Part shown: positions 8,561 to 17,508 of the stretch, in pieces
Position numbering within the stretch: the stretch's first letter is position 1
Layout of the letters: each line of letters starts with the position of its first letter
Assembly (NCBI GenBank): GCA_002494215.1
Contig: DLBF01000058.1
Location: forward strand, 1-20,134
Length of the DNA stretch: 20,134 nt
From: Prevotellaceae bacterium UBA7028
GTDB lineage: Bacteria; Bacteroidota; Bacteroidia; Bacteroidales; Bacteroidaceae
Reading direction: 5' to 3'
The notes under the pieces: generated by a model
The model's database searches: none
What the model saw: the letters and a program-made list of their open reading frames with translations, nothing else
Told to the model about the DNA's origin: nothing
Position numbers and translations under genes: made by a program

Positions 8561-9462
8561 TGAATCTCGTCAAGGTATTTCTGACAGAAGGTTTCGTGCG
8601 TATGAATCATACGATAACGAAGGATCTCCAGTATGGTGGATTCGAAGACGAAATATATCCAGGGTTGGCCTATCAGTACACTAAGGAAGAGCACACCAGC
8701 TCGGGTGTCAAAGGTGAGGATGTTGGTGATGGGCATTAGCGGAAGGCTGTCCTGGCGGAAGCGCTGGCGCATATCCTCTGGCACGTTGCCACCTAACTTT
8801 CCCTGAATAGCACTGAACAGTTTCTGAAAGACAGGGGTCTGGTCCTCCTGACTCTTGGTATATCTTATATAAAAGAACAGGTACAGCTTGTGGAACCATT
8901 CTCGGCTGTTCCATTTCAGACTGCGGAACTCTTCGCGCTCCTGCTGACTGGTTGCCAGCTCGCTACCTTTCTCACCCAGGAAGAACCATAGGTGGATGTT
9001 GCGGTAGTAGTCCCCGATGGCACACTGACGGCCATGACAACGCAGTCCTGCCCAAGCAGCCAACAGCCATATCCAAATTCCCCATTGGGGAGTGAGCCTG
9101 AGGCAAAGTCCCAGATAGATACAGAAGAACCATACGTCGCCGGCAAAGCCATCGAGGATGCGGCCTATGAGGGTTTTCTTGCCCGTCATGCGTGCCAACT
9201 GTCCATCGGCACAGTCGTACCAGTTGGCCCAGATGAGCAGGCAGATGCCTATGATGTTCATCCTAAGGTCTGTCTGATAGAAGAAGTACCCACTGGTTGC
9301 ACCGATGATGATGCTCATCAGCGTAACGGCGATGGGATGAACGCCTAACTTCTGGAACAGACAGGCCCACAGGTAGCCTGGTGTACGGGTGACGTAGAGC
9401 TCAAACCGACTTTCCGTGTCGGTTGATTTCATCGTTGAAAGGACCTTTTCCTTTAATCTCAT
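8548..9462 (-). CDS. CDP-alcohol phosphotransferase family membrane protein
   Basis: 304 residues with several hydrophobic segments (about 43-62, 68-81, 108-140, 255-280). The family signature lies at 83-109: D83, D86-G87, A90-R91, G100, D104. It transfers the phosphoalcohol part of a CDP-alcohol onto another alcohol, as in phospholipid synthesis. The last aspartate of the canonical motif should be three residues after D104 (position 108), but that position is glycine and the aspartate is at 109. The start codon overlaps the proC stop as ATGA, which fixes the start and shows translational coupling. The gene lies between proC and an IspD/TarI-like cytidylyltransferase, a natural partner that could make its CDP-alcohol. 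Substrate unknown; the protein is longer than typical phospholipid synthases of the family because of a hydrophilic stretch at about 165-235. Confidence 0.87.
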   Translation of the reverse strand: MRLKEKVLSTMKSTDTESRFELYVTRTPGYLWACLFQKLGVHPIAVTLMSIIIGATSGYFFYQTDLRMNIIGICLLIWANWYDCADGQLARMTGKKTLIGRILDGFAGDVWFFCIYLGLCLRLTPQWGIWIWLLAAWAGLRCHGRQCAIGDYYRNIHLWFFLGEKGSELATSQQEREEFRSLKWNSREWFHKLYLFFYIRYTKSQEDQTPVFQKLFSAIQGKLGGNVPEDMRQRFRQDSLPLMPITNILTFDTRAGVLFLSVLIGQPWIYFVFESTILEILRYRMIHTHETFCQKYLDEIHHNS

Positions 9463-10238
9463 TTGCTTGCCTTCAGGCCTTTGATAACGCTGTTCGTAAA
9501 TCCGTTCTCTTCCATCGCATTCAGTCCGCGTATGGTAATGCCGCCAGGAGTTGTTACACGGTCTATTTCGGTCTCGGGGTGACTGCCGTTGGCCTGTAAC
9601 AGTGCTACGGCACCCTTCAGTGTCTGCTCAACTATGTGCTGTGCATCGCGTGCATACATTCCTAATTCCACGCCGCCTTCTGTGGCTGCACGGATATAAC
9701 GCATGGCGTAGGCAATACCGCAGCTGGCCAATGCCATACCGGCAGGAATCAGTCGTTCCTCCACCATCATGGCCTCGCCCATCTCCTGGAAGATGGCCAG
9801 AATCTCTGCATCCATCTCGGGCGTGGTGTTCTTGCCTGCTATAAAGGTCATACTCTGCTGTACGGCAATGGCGGTGTTGGGGATGATTGTATAGACGGGG
9901 TGCTGGTAGCCAAAGAGGCTGGCAATCTTGTCGGTATTGATACCTGCGGCCATACTGCCCACAATCACTTTCTCGTTCTTTAGCTCGGGTGCTATCTCCT
10001 TGGCCAGTTCCTCTACTTTCCAAGGCTTGACAGCTATGATGACCATGTCCGCCTCGCGAACACATTCCTTGTTGTCCTGCGTGATGTTTATTTGAGGGAA
10101 CTCGGCTTTGATGGCTTCCAGTTTACCTCTGCTGGGGTTACTTACAAATATATCTTGGGTATCTACATGCTGGCCCATCGCTAAACCTCTGGCGGTGGCA
10201 CCTCCCATATTTCCTGCTCCGATAATGGCTATTTTCAT
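9459..10238 (-). CDS. proC: Pyrroline-5-carboxylate reductase
   Basis: 259 residues, normal length. The N-terminal Rossmann motif IGAGNMGGA (6-14) binds NAD(P)H, MVIIAVKPWKVEE is the typical second strand, and the C-terminal family signature TTPGGITIRGLNAMEENG is intact. It reduces 1-pyrroline-5-carboxylate to proline, the last step of proline synthesis, in the cytosol. The stop overlaps the start of the CDP-alcohol phosphotransferase (ATGA), so the two are translationally coupled although functionally unrelated. Upstream, a 115-bp repeat-rich gap separates it from the GT2 gene. The ATG at 10238 is directly followed by the MKIAIIGAG fold start, so the start is well supported. Confidence 0.96.
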   Translation of the reverse strand: MKIAIIGAGNMGGATARGLAMGQHVDTQDIFVSNPSRGKLEAIKAEFPQINITQDNKECVREADMVIIAVKPWKVEELAKEIAPELKNEKVIVGSMAAGINTDKIASLFGYQHPVYTIIPNTAIAVQQSMTFIAGKNTTPEMDAEILAIFQEMGEAMMVEERLIPAGMALASCGIAYAMRYIRAATEGGVELGMYARDAQHIVEQTLKGAVALLQANGSHPETEIDRVTTPGGITIRGLNAMEENGFTNSVIKGLKASK

Positions 10239-10245
10239 ATTTTTT

Positions 10246-10357
10246 TAAATTAAGAATTAAAAGAGAAGAGTTAAGAATTAAGACCCCACTCCCCGCTCTC
10301 CCGAGGGAGAGGGCTCTTTTTGTTTTTTTGAATTTTGCTTTTTGCTTTTTGAATTAT
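10246..10357. repeat. Composite heptad / C-G inverted repeat element (proC-GT2 gap)
   Basis: Left heptad-like block with ttaagaa units (10246-10283), a C-rich segment containing the perfect inverted repeat ctctccc-ga-gggagag (10296-10311), then right heptads gaatttt/gcttttt/gcttttt/gaattat (10330-10357). The stop codon of the minus-strand GT2 gene (10354-10356) lies in the last heptad. The same three-part plan is seen at 11511-11635 and, in weaker form, at 18746-18860. Confidence 0.75.
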
Positions 10358-11152
10358 CGTTTGATGATGGCTCTGATGATGAACCATGCGTGTGCCGATA
10401 TGGCGTTGGACCAACCGTAGTGACGGGCCATCAGACGGAGGCGTTCCAAGAGTGATTTGCGGTGATTGCGCGTGGTCATGCCCTCGTTCAGATAATCCGT
10501 CAGAATCAGGTGCGTGTTGACTATCCTTAATCTGCGCTTGGCTGCCTTCCTCATGATGCGGATGCACCAGTCGTAGTCGGCCGAGTAGCGGTAAGAGAGG
10601 TTGTAGCTCTCGGTCTTTGCCAGGTCGGTACGTGCATAGAACGACTGGTGACAAACCCTCATGCCACTAAGGAAGCTCTTCCATGTAAGGGAGTCGGGCG
10701 TTGTAAGACGACGGTGACGCACGAAGCGACCTTCGTTGTCCACCAAGTCCGTTTCTCCGTAGATGATGGCAGGGTTGCGGAGGTTGCCCTTCTTCAGCTT
10801 GGCACAAGACACAATCTTAGAAATGGTATCTGCTGTGTGCAGTTTGTCTCCCGCATTCAGGAAAACTATGTACTCGCCCGTGGCCAGTGACAATGCCTTG
10901 TTCATGGCATCGTACAGTCCGTCGTCGGGACCGCTGGTCAGACGTATCTGATGTCGGTTGTTGTTCTGCTCTACGTATCGCTGCACCAGGCTAAGTGTCC
11001 TGTCCGTAGAGACGCCGTCCACAATCAGGTGCTCAATCTTCTCGTAATCCTGTGCCGCTACGCTATCTAAGGTGCGTTGCAGTGTAGCCTCTGCATTGTA
11101 GGTGACAGTGGCTATGGTTATTAGCGGGAGTGAGTTGTTGGGGACGTTATTG

Positions 11153-11172
<20 letters not shown>
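10354..11172 (-). CDS. GT2 family glycosyltransferase
   Basis: 272 residues, GT-A fold. Motifs: ITIATVTYNAEATLQRTLDSV (about 18-38), VDGVSTDRT (51-59), GPDDGLYDAMNKAL (81-94), FLNAGDKL (105-111, the metal-binding DxD-equivalent) and YSADYDWCIRIM in the acceptor region. It transfers a sugar from a nucleotide sugar to a glycan or lipid acceptor; no membrane segment is evident, so it probably acts at the cytosolic face. The start overlaps the GT4 gene by 20 bp (ATG 11172) or 14 bp (second ATG 11166, two codons later); the choice is uncertain. The stop codon is supplied by a heptad repeat. Part of the minus-strand glycan cluster. Confidence 0.92.
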
Positions 11173-12378
<1,206 letters not shown>

Positions 12379-12382
<4 letters not shown>

Positions 12383-13395
12383 TTGTATGCCTTCTTTCCC
12401 ATCCATTTAAGGATGCGTTTGTTTATGGATTGCAAGATGAAGCGGAAGTTGCCGTAGCGCAGGTTCAGGAAGAGTTCTTCGAAGGAACGCCCCACCTTAA
12501 TCATGGGGTTCATCCATCCCATAATCTTATAGGCTCTCTTGCGGTAAGCCACATGTTCCATTACGTAGGCGGGATGTTGGACAGGTGTTTCCTGTTCAAA
12601 CCGCTTCATGGTGAAGATGCGTCGGTAGCCTCGGGGCATTGTCTCCAGCGAACCGCCAAAATGCGTACTTCCGGCAATGGCGCCCAGATTGTTAATCATA
12701 TTACGACAGGGAACGATGCAGAGTCCGTTGCTCATCAGCAGATGAGCCCAGAAGATGGTCTCGTAGAAGGCTTTGCCTTGTTCCCTGTGGCGTGTGCACA
12801 TGGGCAGGAAGTCGTTGCGATAGCCCCGTTCCTTAATGATTGCTTTCAACTGAGCTACAGCTTGTGAGTCGTCCATCCATGTGTAATGCTCGTCCCACTG
12901 GTCAATGACTCTCTTCCACGAAGCCCAACCCCAGATGCTGAAGTTGGTCGTAAAGAAATAGTCTTCCTGCACATCGGGGGTCTGTTCTTCTACATTGAAA
13001 CCCGAAATCATGGTTATGCGCTCGTCGTTCTCGTAACGGTCCAGCATCTCCTTGCAGAACGTGAAGAACGATACGGCAGGTACATCATCATCCTCCAGTA
13101 CCACGCACTTGTCCGTTTGGCTGAAGGCCCATTTCTGCGAGATAAACTCCGATGGGTCGCAGCCGTAGTTGCGTTCCTGGTATAGCTGGTGAACCTCGCA
13201 GTCCCAGTCTATCTGGCTAACGACCTCCCTGCAGGCAAGGATGCCAGGCATGTCTTTCTCGGAGCGGGGACCGTCTTGGTAAAGGAAAAGTCGGGCGGGA
13301 CGTGCCTTCTGCACTTGTGCAAAAACTTGCTTCAACGGCTCGGGGCGGTTGAAGAACAAAATCAGTACGGAAACGTCAACAAGTGCTTGTTTCAT
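12379..13395 (-). CDS. Glycosyltransferase with EDDD motif (GT2/GNT-I-like)
   Basis: 338 residues. The start VSVLILFFNRPEPLKQVFAQV and LFLYQDGPR resemble the GT-A fold proteins that Bacteroidetes genomes often label 'hemolysin' or GNT-I-like glycosyltransferases. EDDD at 101-104 (in CVVLEDDDVPA) is the expected metal and nucleotide-sugar site, and TNFSIWGWASWKRV (about 150-163) is a conserved aromatic acceptor segment. No signal peptide or clear membrane helix, so it is probably cytosolic. It is the first gene of the minus-strand cluster; its stop overlaps the GT4 start as ATGA. A TACTTTTG -7 box ends only 4 nt before the ATG, suggesting a leaderless message. The sugar donor cannot be told from sequence. 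Confidence 0.85.
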
Positions 13396-13399
13396 GATG

Positions 13400-13407
13400 C
13401 AAAAGTA
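13400..13407 (-). promoter_or_regulatory. -7 promoter box, probably leaderless start of the glycan cluster
   Basis: On the minus strand TACTTTTG (Bacteroidetes TAnnTTTG) is followed by CATC and then the ATG at 13395. Transcription would begin at or next to the start codon. No good -33 TTG is present at 19 bp; that position is occupied by attcata heptads. Confidence 0.55.
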
Positions 13408-13415
13408 ATGTTTTT

Positions 13416-13510
13416 AATTCATAATTCATAATTCATAATTCATAATTTTGGATTTCATGTTGAATTCCATAAAAATGTTTAATGTTCAATGTTCAATGTT
13501 CAATGTTTTT
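13416..13510. repeat. Two heptad blocks between divergent promoters
   Basis: Four attcata units (13417-13444) and, after about 30 bp, five units aatgttt/aatgttc/aatgttc/aatgttc/aatgttt near 13475-13509. They fill the 129-bp space between the divergent glycosyltransferase and acyltransferase start codons and cover the -33 region of both predicted promoters. Confidence 0.8.
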
Positions 13511-13512
13511 CA

Positions 13513-13520
13513 TACTTTTG
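13513..13520 (+). promoter_or_regulatory. -7 promoter box of acyltransferase 1, probably leaderless
   Basis: TACTTTTG is followed by CGGC and the ATG at 13525, the same geometry as the divergent glycosyltransferase promoter. A second TAATTTTG occurs further upstream at 13443-13450 and could serve instead. Confidence 0.55.
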
Positions 13521-13524
13521 CGGC

Positions 13525-14532
13525 ATGAAAGGAAGAAATCATGCTTTTGACCTGCTTTGCGGGCTTTGTATTCTTAGGATGATTACGCTGCATTGTGTCA
13601 GCGTGTGTGGATTTAGAGGCTGTACGTTTTGGTTCGATAAACTGATGGCGTGGACTTTCTTCTTTATCTGTTTCTTCTTTTTCAAGGCAGGTTATTTCAA
13701 CAAAAGTATTTCCGCTCCTACCCGTTTCTTCCTGAAGGATAAGTTCAAGCGCCTGATTATTCCTTATCTGACATGGGGCGCAATAGGTAGTGTGTCTTAT
13801 TTTGGCCTGCTTCTCCTTTACCCCGACGAACTGCATAAATACTGGGATATGTTGGCGTGGAGCCACGTATGGTCGCAAAGCCATTTCTACGGAAATCCGC
13901 CTGTGTGGTTCCTGTTCTCGTTCTTCTGTATGTATGTGATGGTACATTTCATGCAGAAAGTTCCTTATGTAGCCTATGTGGCTGTTTTGTTCCCAGCAGT
14001 CAGTTGGTTGCTTTCGGAGTATAAGATTCAGTTGTGGATGAGTTTGGACAATGTCTTCATGGGCGTTTATTTCTTCTATTTGGGAAAATGCTGGCATTGG
14101 CTGCAGCAAAGGATGTCCAAGCAGACGTTTATGCTTCTGTCTTCAGCCCTGGTCCTTATATTCATAATAGGGAATCATTATTGGCACGGAGAATATGATA
14201 TGAGTCTAAACCACTGGGTACATCGTCCGTGGGGAGCAGTCCTGAATACAACATGTGCTCTTTGTGGCATCTCAGGTATCCTGCTGGGGACACTTTCCGT
14301 TCGCGTACCTCTTATATGCTATATAGGGGAGCACAGTATGGTATATTTTGTCCTACATTATCCCATCCTGTTGTATTACACCCTTATTCACGGCATATCG
14401 GGTAGAGGAATGGTAGGACGTTGGGATGAGTTTATCATCTCAACCCTGATTATTCTGTGCGTCTGTACCTGGCTGGTTCCGTACATCGAGAGGAAGCCTT
14501 GGCTGAGTGGAAGATTTCCATCTGCCGCTTAA
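13525..14532 (+). CDS. Acyltransferase family 3 membrane protein (paralogue 1)
   Basis: 335 residues with about ten hydrophobic segments. MKGRNHAFDLLCGLCILRMITLH is the typical first helix of acyltransferase_3 (R-x-x-x-H region), followed by FFFFKAGYFNK, GNPPVWFLFSFFCMY, GEHSMVYFVLHYP and PYIERKPWLSGR. Such proteins transfer acetyl or other acyl groups onto sugars of exported polysaccharides at the membrane. The frame extends 12 codons upstream to an ATG at 13489, but that falls in heptad repeats and upstream of the -7 box, and 13525 aligns with the start of its paralogue, so 13525 is chosen. It is alone on the plus strand and its last 93 bp overlap the end of the convergent paralogue. Confidence 0.88.
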   Translation: MKGRNHAFDLLCGLCILRMITLHCVSVCGFRGCTFWFDKLMAWTFFFICFFFFKAGYFNKSISAPTRFFLKDKFKRLIIPYLTWGAIGSVSYFGLLLLYPDELHKYWDMLAWSHVWSQSHFYGNPPVWFLFSFFCMYVMVHFMQKVPYVAYVAVLFPAVSWLLSEYKIQLWMSLDNVFMGVYFFYLGKCWHWLQQRMSKQTFMLLSSALVLIFIIGNHYWHGEYDMSLNHWVHRPWGAVLNTTCALCGISGILLGTLSVRVPLICYIGEHSMVYFVLHYPILLYYTLIHGISGRGMVGRWDEFIISTLIILCVCTWLVPYIERKPWLSGRFPSAA

Positions 14533-15510
14533 CCATGGAATCTGTTCTATATAAGGTACAAACCAAGAACAGATACAGAATACGGCTGGAATCAAAATCA
14601 GCACATCATCCCATCTGTTATAGATGCTTCTGCCATAGCTGAGATGCATAAACTTATAAAAGTACAGCATGGGATAATGCGAGATGAAGTACACCATACT
14701 GTGTTCGCCAATGAAGCATAGTATGGGGATGCGAACGGGTGGGGCGGTCAGTAGTAACCCCGACAGACCGCAGAGTGCACAAGTGGCATTCGTGACAGCC
14801 GTCAGCGAGCAACCCGAGAATTCGTTGTAGCTCATCACATATTTGCCCGGGTGAATGAAGTTGACGGCAATAAAGATAACCGTCAGTACCAGGGATAGAT
14901 ATCTAATCTGCTTTTTGCTGTAGCGTTGCATAAGGATGTGCCATAGGCGGCCCAGGTAAAAGAAGAAAGTGGCCATGAACACATTGTTGGTAGACATCCA
15001 TAAGGGATTGCCCCATGTCCAAAGCAGGTAGCTTATCAGAGGGAAGGATATGACAATCCAATGCAGATATTTTATCTTCTCGATATAATGAACCAATATG
15101 TAAACGCAGAAGAAGGAGAACAGGAACCATACAGGACCATTACCGTAGAAACCGGCGTTCTCCCAGATGTGTTCTATTTGCAGCGGTTCCACCCACCCCT
15201 TGTATCTGGCCGTGAGGTGCGGGTAGAAGGCAAAGTATATGGCTAAGCCTATGAGACCTGCGCTCAGGTAGGGTATCAGCAGTCTCTTGCATCGGTCCGT
15301 AAGGTATTCCTTGTCGTTGGTGCCGGTTCCTTTGTTGAAGTAGCCAGCCTTAAAGAAGAAGAAACTCATGAAGAAGTAGCTCCACTGCATGACTTCCAGC
15401 CACCAGTCGACCTTGTCCTTTCCGCAGAAGGCCATGATGTGCAGCGTTACCATGCGTATAATGCAGATTCCGCATAGGATGTCAAAGGCATGATTTCTTT
15501 CTTTCGCCAT
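14440..15510 (-). CDS. Acyltransferase family 3 membrane protein (paralogue 2)
   Basis: 356 residues, clearly paralogous to the convergent acyltransferase: MAKERNHAFDILCGICIIRMVTLH, FFFFKAGYFNKG, GNGPVWFLFSFFCVYILVHY, CFIGEHSMVYFISHYPM and PYIEQIPWLSGRW. About ten membrane segments; probable O-acylation of a cell-surface glycan. The family part ends at PWLSGRWKS; the last about 22 residues (from STQPRLPLDV on) are read from the antisense strand of the other gene and have no counterpart there. The start overlaps the LicD stop by one base (TAATG), so the two are translationally coupled. Confidence 0.88.
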   Translation of the reverse strand: MAKERNHAFDILCGICIIRMVTLHIMAFCGKDKVDWWLEVMQWSYFFMSFFFFKAGYFNKGTGTNDKEYLTDRCKRLLIPYLSAGLIGLAIYFAFYPHLTARYKGWVEPLQIEHIWENAGFYGNGPVWFLFSFFCVYILVHYIEKIKYLHWIVISFPLISYLLWTWGNPLWMSTNNVFMATFFFYLGRLWHILMQRYSKKQIRYLSLVLTVIFIAVNFIHPGKYVMSYNEFSGCSLTAVTNATCALCGLSGLLLTAPPVRIPILCFIGEHSMVYFISHYPMLYFYKFMHLSYGRSIYNRWDDVLILIPAVFCICSWFVPYIEQIPWLSGRWKSSTQPRLPLDVRNQPGTDAQNNQG

Positions 15511-16349
15511 TATTCCTTGAATTTAAGTTTAGAAGGTCGATGGCTCACTTTCATCTCCTCCGGAATGTCTTTTCTTACCTTGCCGTAATGATTGTTGAGG
15601 TATGCCAGCAGATCTCTGGGGGCGGCAACCTCCAGATCGCCCAGTTTAACTAACTGACTATGGGTGATGTCTTCTACGGCAACGCGCTCGCTCTTGGTGA
15701 TGATGTTCTTATAGTAGTCGGAACGGCTGTTGTTGAACATCGTCTGTGTACGCACCATCAACCAGAATATCAGTCTCTTGGGCAGTAGCGTAATGAGGAC
15801 TCTTGTCATTAAGCAAGGCCAGAATCCTCTCTCGCGCGGTTCCTCTATGTCGCAGTGCCCGCAGTGTTTCCATTGCCAGATTTCCTTGGCAATGAAGAGC
15901 CCGTTCAGGAAGAACAGTATGTCGTGCTGAATCTTCTCTGCCCTCTTGCTCTTGGGCATATTGTCGAAAGGGAATATATCGACGTATATCCCTTGGTGCA
16001 TTTTTATGTGTTGAAATGTTTTCTCATTGAACTCGGTGCCGTTCATTCTTACTTTCATAAAGAAGAACGGTACTCGCGGGTCTGTTTGGGGTGTCTGAAC
16101 AAAATAATCCTCCCCCATCTCCTTCTGTGCTATTTGGGCAAAGCGCTCATAGTCGGAACGGGGCATGCCCACGTCCACGTCATCGTCCCATGGCAGAATC
16201 TTTCCCCAGAAGTGCGCACCTATGGCTGTTCCTCCTGTTATAAAGTATCTGATGCCGTGCTTGTCGCAGACACGCTTTATCTCAGCAAGAATTTGGTAGA
16301 GCGTAGCTTGTAGCCGCTCAAGTTCTTCTGGGGTATAGCTGTGGTTCAT
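15510..16349 (-). CDS. LicD family phosphotransferase/nucleotidyltransferase
   Basis: 279 residues. The LicD/NTase signature is clear: ITGGTAIGAHFWGKILPWDDDVDVGMPRSDYERF (about 37-70), with GGTAIG (39-44) and the metal-binding DDDVD (55-59). YVDIFPFDNMP is another family segment. LicD proteins attach phosphocholine or other phospho-alcohols, taken from CDP-activated donors, to surface glycans; the exact donor here cannot be seen. It sits 11 bp after the HD exoribonuclease gene and is coupled to acyltransferase 2 (TAATG), which supports a role in decorating the same polymer. The CDP-alcohol and cytidylyltransferase genes 6-8 kb away may provide its donor. Confidence 0.9.
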   Translation of the reverse strand: MNHSYTPEELERLQATLYQILAEIKRVCDKHGIRYFITGGTAIGAHFWGKILPWDDDVDVGMPRSDYERFAQIAQKEMGEDYFVQTPQTDPRVPFFFMKVRMNGTEFNEKTFQHIKMHQGIYVDIFPFDNMPKSKRAEKIQHDILFFLNGLFIAKEIWQWKHCGHCDIEEPRERGFWPCLMTRVLITLLPKRLIFWLMVRTQTMFNNSRSDYYKNIITKSERVAVEDITHSQLVKLGDLEVAAPRDLLAYLNNHYGKVRKDIPEEMKVSHRPSKLKFKE

Positions 16350-16360
16350 GTTGCCCGATT

Positions 16361-17215
16361 TTATTTAACGATACGGGTTCCCAGTGGAGAACAGTTCTCC
16401 ATGTTCCCAGTTCCGTCCGCAGCATCAGTCTTGGCGCTCAGGTTGTCCAGCAAGTTTACGATGATAGCCTCTTGGGTACAAGGTAATACGGGGCTTCCAA
16501 ACTCACGTGTTCCGTGGTGTGACAAAATAATGTGTACGATGCGTTTTATCTCGTCAGCGTCAATGCCCTGCTGCTCCAATACGTTCTGCAGTTTGTGAGC
16601 ACCAATGAAGATGTGCCCTAACAGGTACATGTCGGGTTGCGTCTCTCCCTCAGTGTTGTACTCGTAAACCTTTCCATAGTCGTGGAACAAGATAGCCAGA
16701 ATGCAGCGCTCCACTTTTATCTCGTAGGGCAAACAAGGGTATAGTCCCTCCAGCATGTGCAGCATCTGGTACGTGTGGTTGGTCAGGCCGCCGGGGAAAG
16801 CGTGATGCACGCTGGTAGCAGCGGGATATTTGCTGTAGGGGGTGTATAGCTTGTCGGCAAAGTCGCGTATGATAGGGATGAGGCTCTTGTCTGTGCAGAA
16901 GCCTACAAGTGTGTCGATGGTCTTGTCCCATACGTCTCTGCGGATGGGGCGGGGCAGTAGGTTGTAGAGCGGATGGTCCATCAGCGGCATGGCTCCTGGC
17001 TTCATGTCTGTAAGAGCGCAAGATTTCTTGCCTGCATTGTCCTTTATGTTATAGAAACTTACCAGTTGTCCCACTTTGGGTTCTGCCGTTGGTTGTAAGT
17101 CCCATACGGATATATTTATGGTCTCTATGAGGTCGGCCACCTTCAGAACCGCGTATGGTGAACCTGTACGTGTGGTGCCGTTGGTGCGACTCAAAACAAG
17201 ATATTCTTTAATCAT
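16361..17215 (-). CDS. YhaM-like OB-fold/HD 3'-5' exoribonuclease
   Basis: 284 residues. The N-terminal part (about 1-75) resembles a nucleic-acid-binding OB fold (VLKVADLIETINISVWD). The HD domain has H147 (LTNHTYQML), H178-D179 (LFHDYGK), H201 (LGHIFIG), H233/H234 (LSHHG) and D257 (NLLDNLSAKTDA). OB plus HD is the architecture of YhaM/CBF1-type RNases, which trim RNA 3' ends in the cytosol. It is somewhat shorter than the 314-residue B. subtilis YhaM. A consensus promoter lies 30 bp upstream. The stop is 11 bp before the LicD gene, so HD, LicD and acyltransferase 2 are probably one transcript. Ribonuclease activity is inferred from family resemblance; a phosphohydrolase on another nucleotide cannot be excluded. 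Confidence 0.88.
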   Translation of the reverse strand: MIKEYLVLSRTNGTTRTGSPYAVLKVADLIETINISVWDLQPTAEPKVGQLVSFYNIKDNAGKKSCALTDMKPGAMPLMDHPLYNLLPRPIRRDVWDKTIDTLVGFCTDKSLIPIIRDFADKLYTPYSKYPAATSVHHAFPGGLTNHTYQMLHMLEGLYPCLPYEIKVERCILAILFHDYGKVYEYNTEGETQPDMYLLGHIFIGAHKLQNVLEQQGIDADEIKRIVHIILSHHGTREFGSPVLPCTQEAIIVNLLDNLSAKTDAADGTGNMENCSPLGTRIVK

Positions 17216-17245
17216 ATCGACGCTGTTTTTTCATTGTTTAGAATG

Positions 17246-17277
17246 CAAAATTACGAAAAATACTGACCCTAACAAAA
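17246..17277 (-). promoter_or_regulatory. Promoter of the HD exoribonuclease gene
   Basis: On the minus strand -33 TTTTG (17273-17277), a 19-bp spacer and -7 TAATTTTG (17246-17253) match the Bacteroidetes consensus. The distance from the -7 box to the ATG at 17215 is 30 nt, giving a short leader. The spacer end TTTTTCG is shared with the divergent pyrE promoters. Confidence 0.75.
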
Positions 17278-17345
17278 TAAAATGCCCTTTTCGTGTGCTT
17301 ATTCGTAACTTTGAGACTTTTGTTTCCAAATTGTTTCGTCTTAGA

Positions 17346-17395
17346 ATAAAAAAGAATGGATTCTTTTGTTCTGCGTTCGATTTTTCGTAACTCTG
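17346..17395 (+). promoter_or_regulatory. pyrE array copy 1: palindrome plus degenerate promoter
   Basis: Palindrome aaaagaat-gg-attctttt (17350-17367) overlaps -33 TTTTG (17364-17368); 19-bp spacer; -7 box TAACTCTG (17388-17395), which departs from TAnnTTTG at one position. Probably weak or decayed. Confidence 0.5.
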
Positions 17396-17427
17396 AGACG
17401 TTCGTCTCGAAATTACTCCATCTCGGC

Positions 17428-17477
17428 ATAAAAAAGAATGAATTCTTTTGTTCTGCGTTCGATTTTTCGTAATTTTG
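17428..17477 (+). promoter_or_regulatory. pyrE array copy 2: palindrome plus consensus promoter
   Basis: Palindrome aaaagaat-ga-attctttt (17432-17449), -33 TTTTG (17446-17450), 19-bp spacer, -7 TAATTTTG (17470-17477). Both boxes match consensus; use would give a leader about 105 nt long containing copy 3. Confidence 0.6.
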
Positions 17478-17508
17478 AGTTTACACCTCGAAATTACTTC
17501 ATCTCAGC

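Noticed and set aside
10296..10320. Rho-independent terminator (hairpin followed by T-rich DNA)
   Set aside because: The T-tract is on the plus strand while all genes here are on the minus strand; the hairpin is better explained as the core of the composite repeat element.
13489..13524. Longer acyltransferase start at 13489
   Set aside because: The extra 12 codons are read from heptad repeats and the -7 box; the paralogue aligns from the ATG at 13525.
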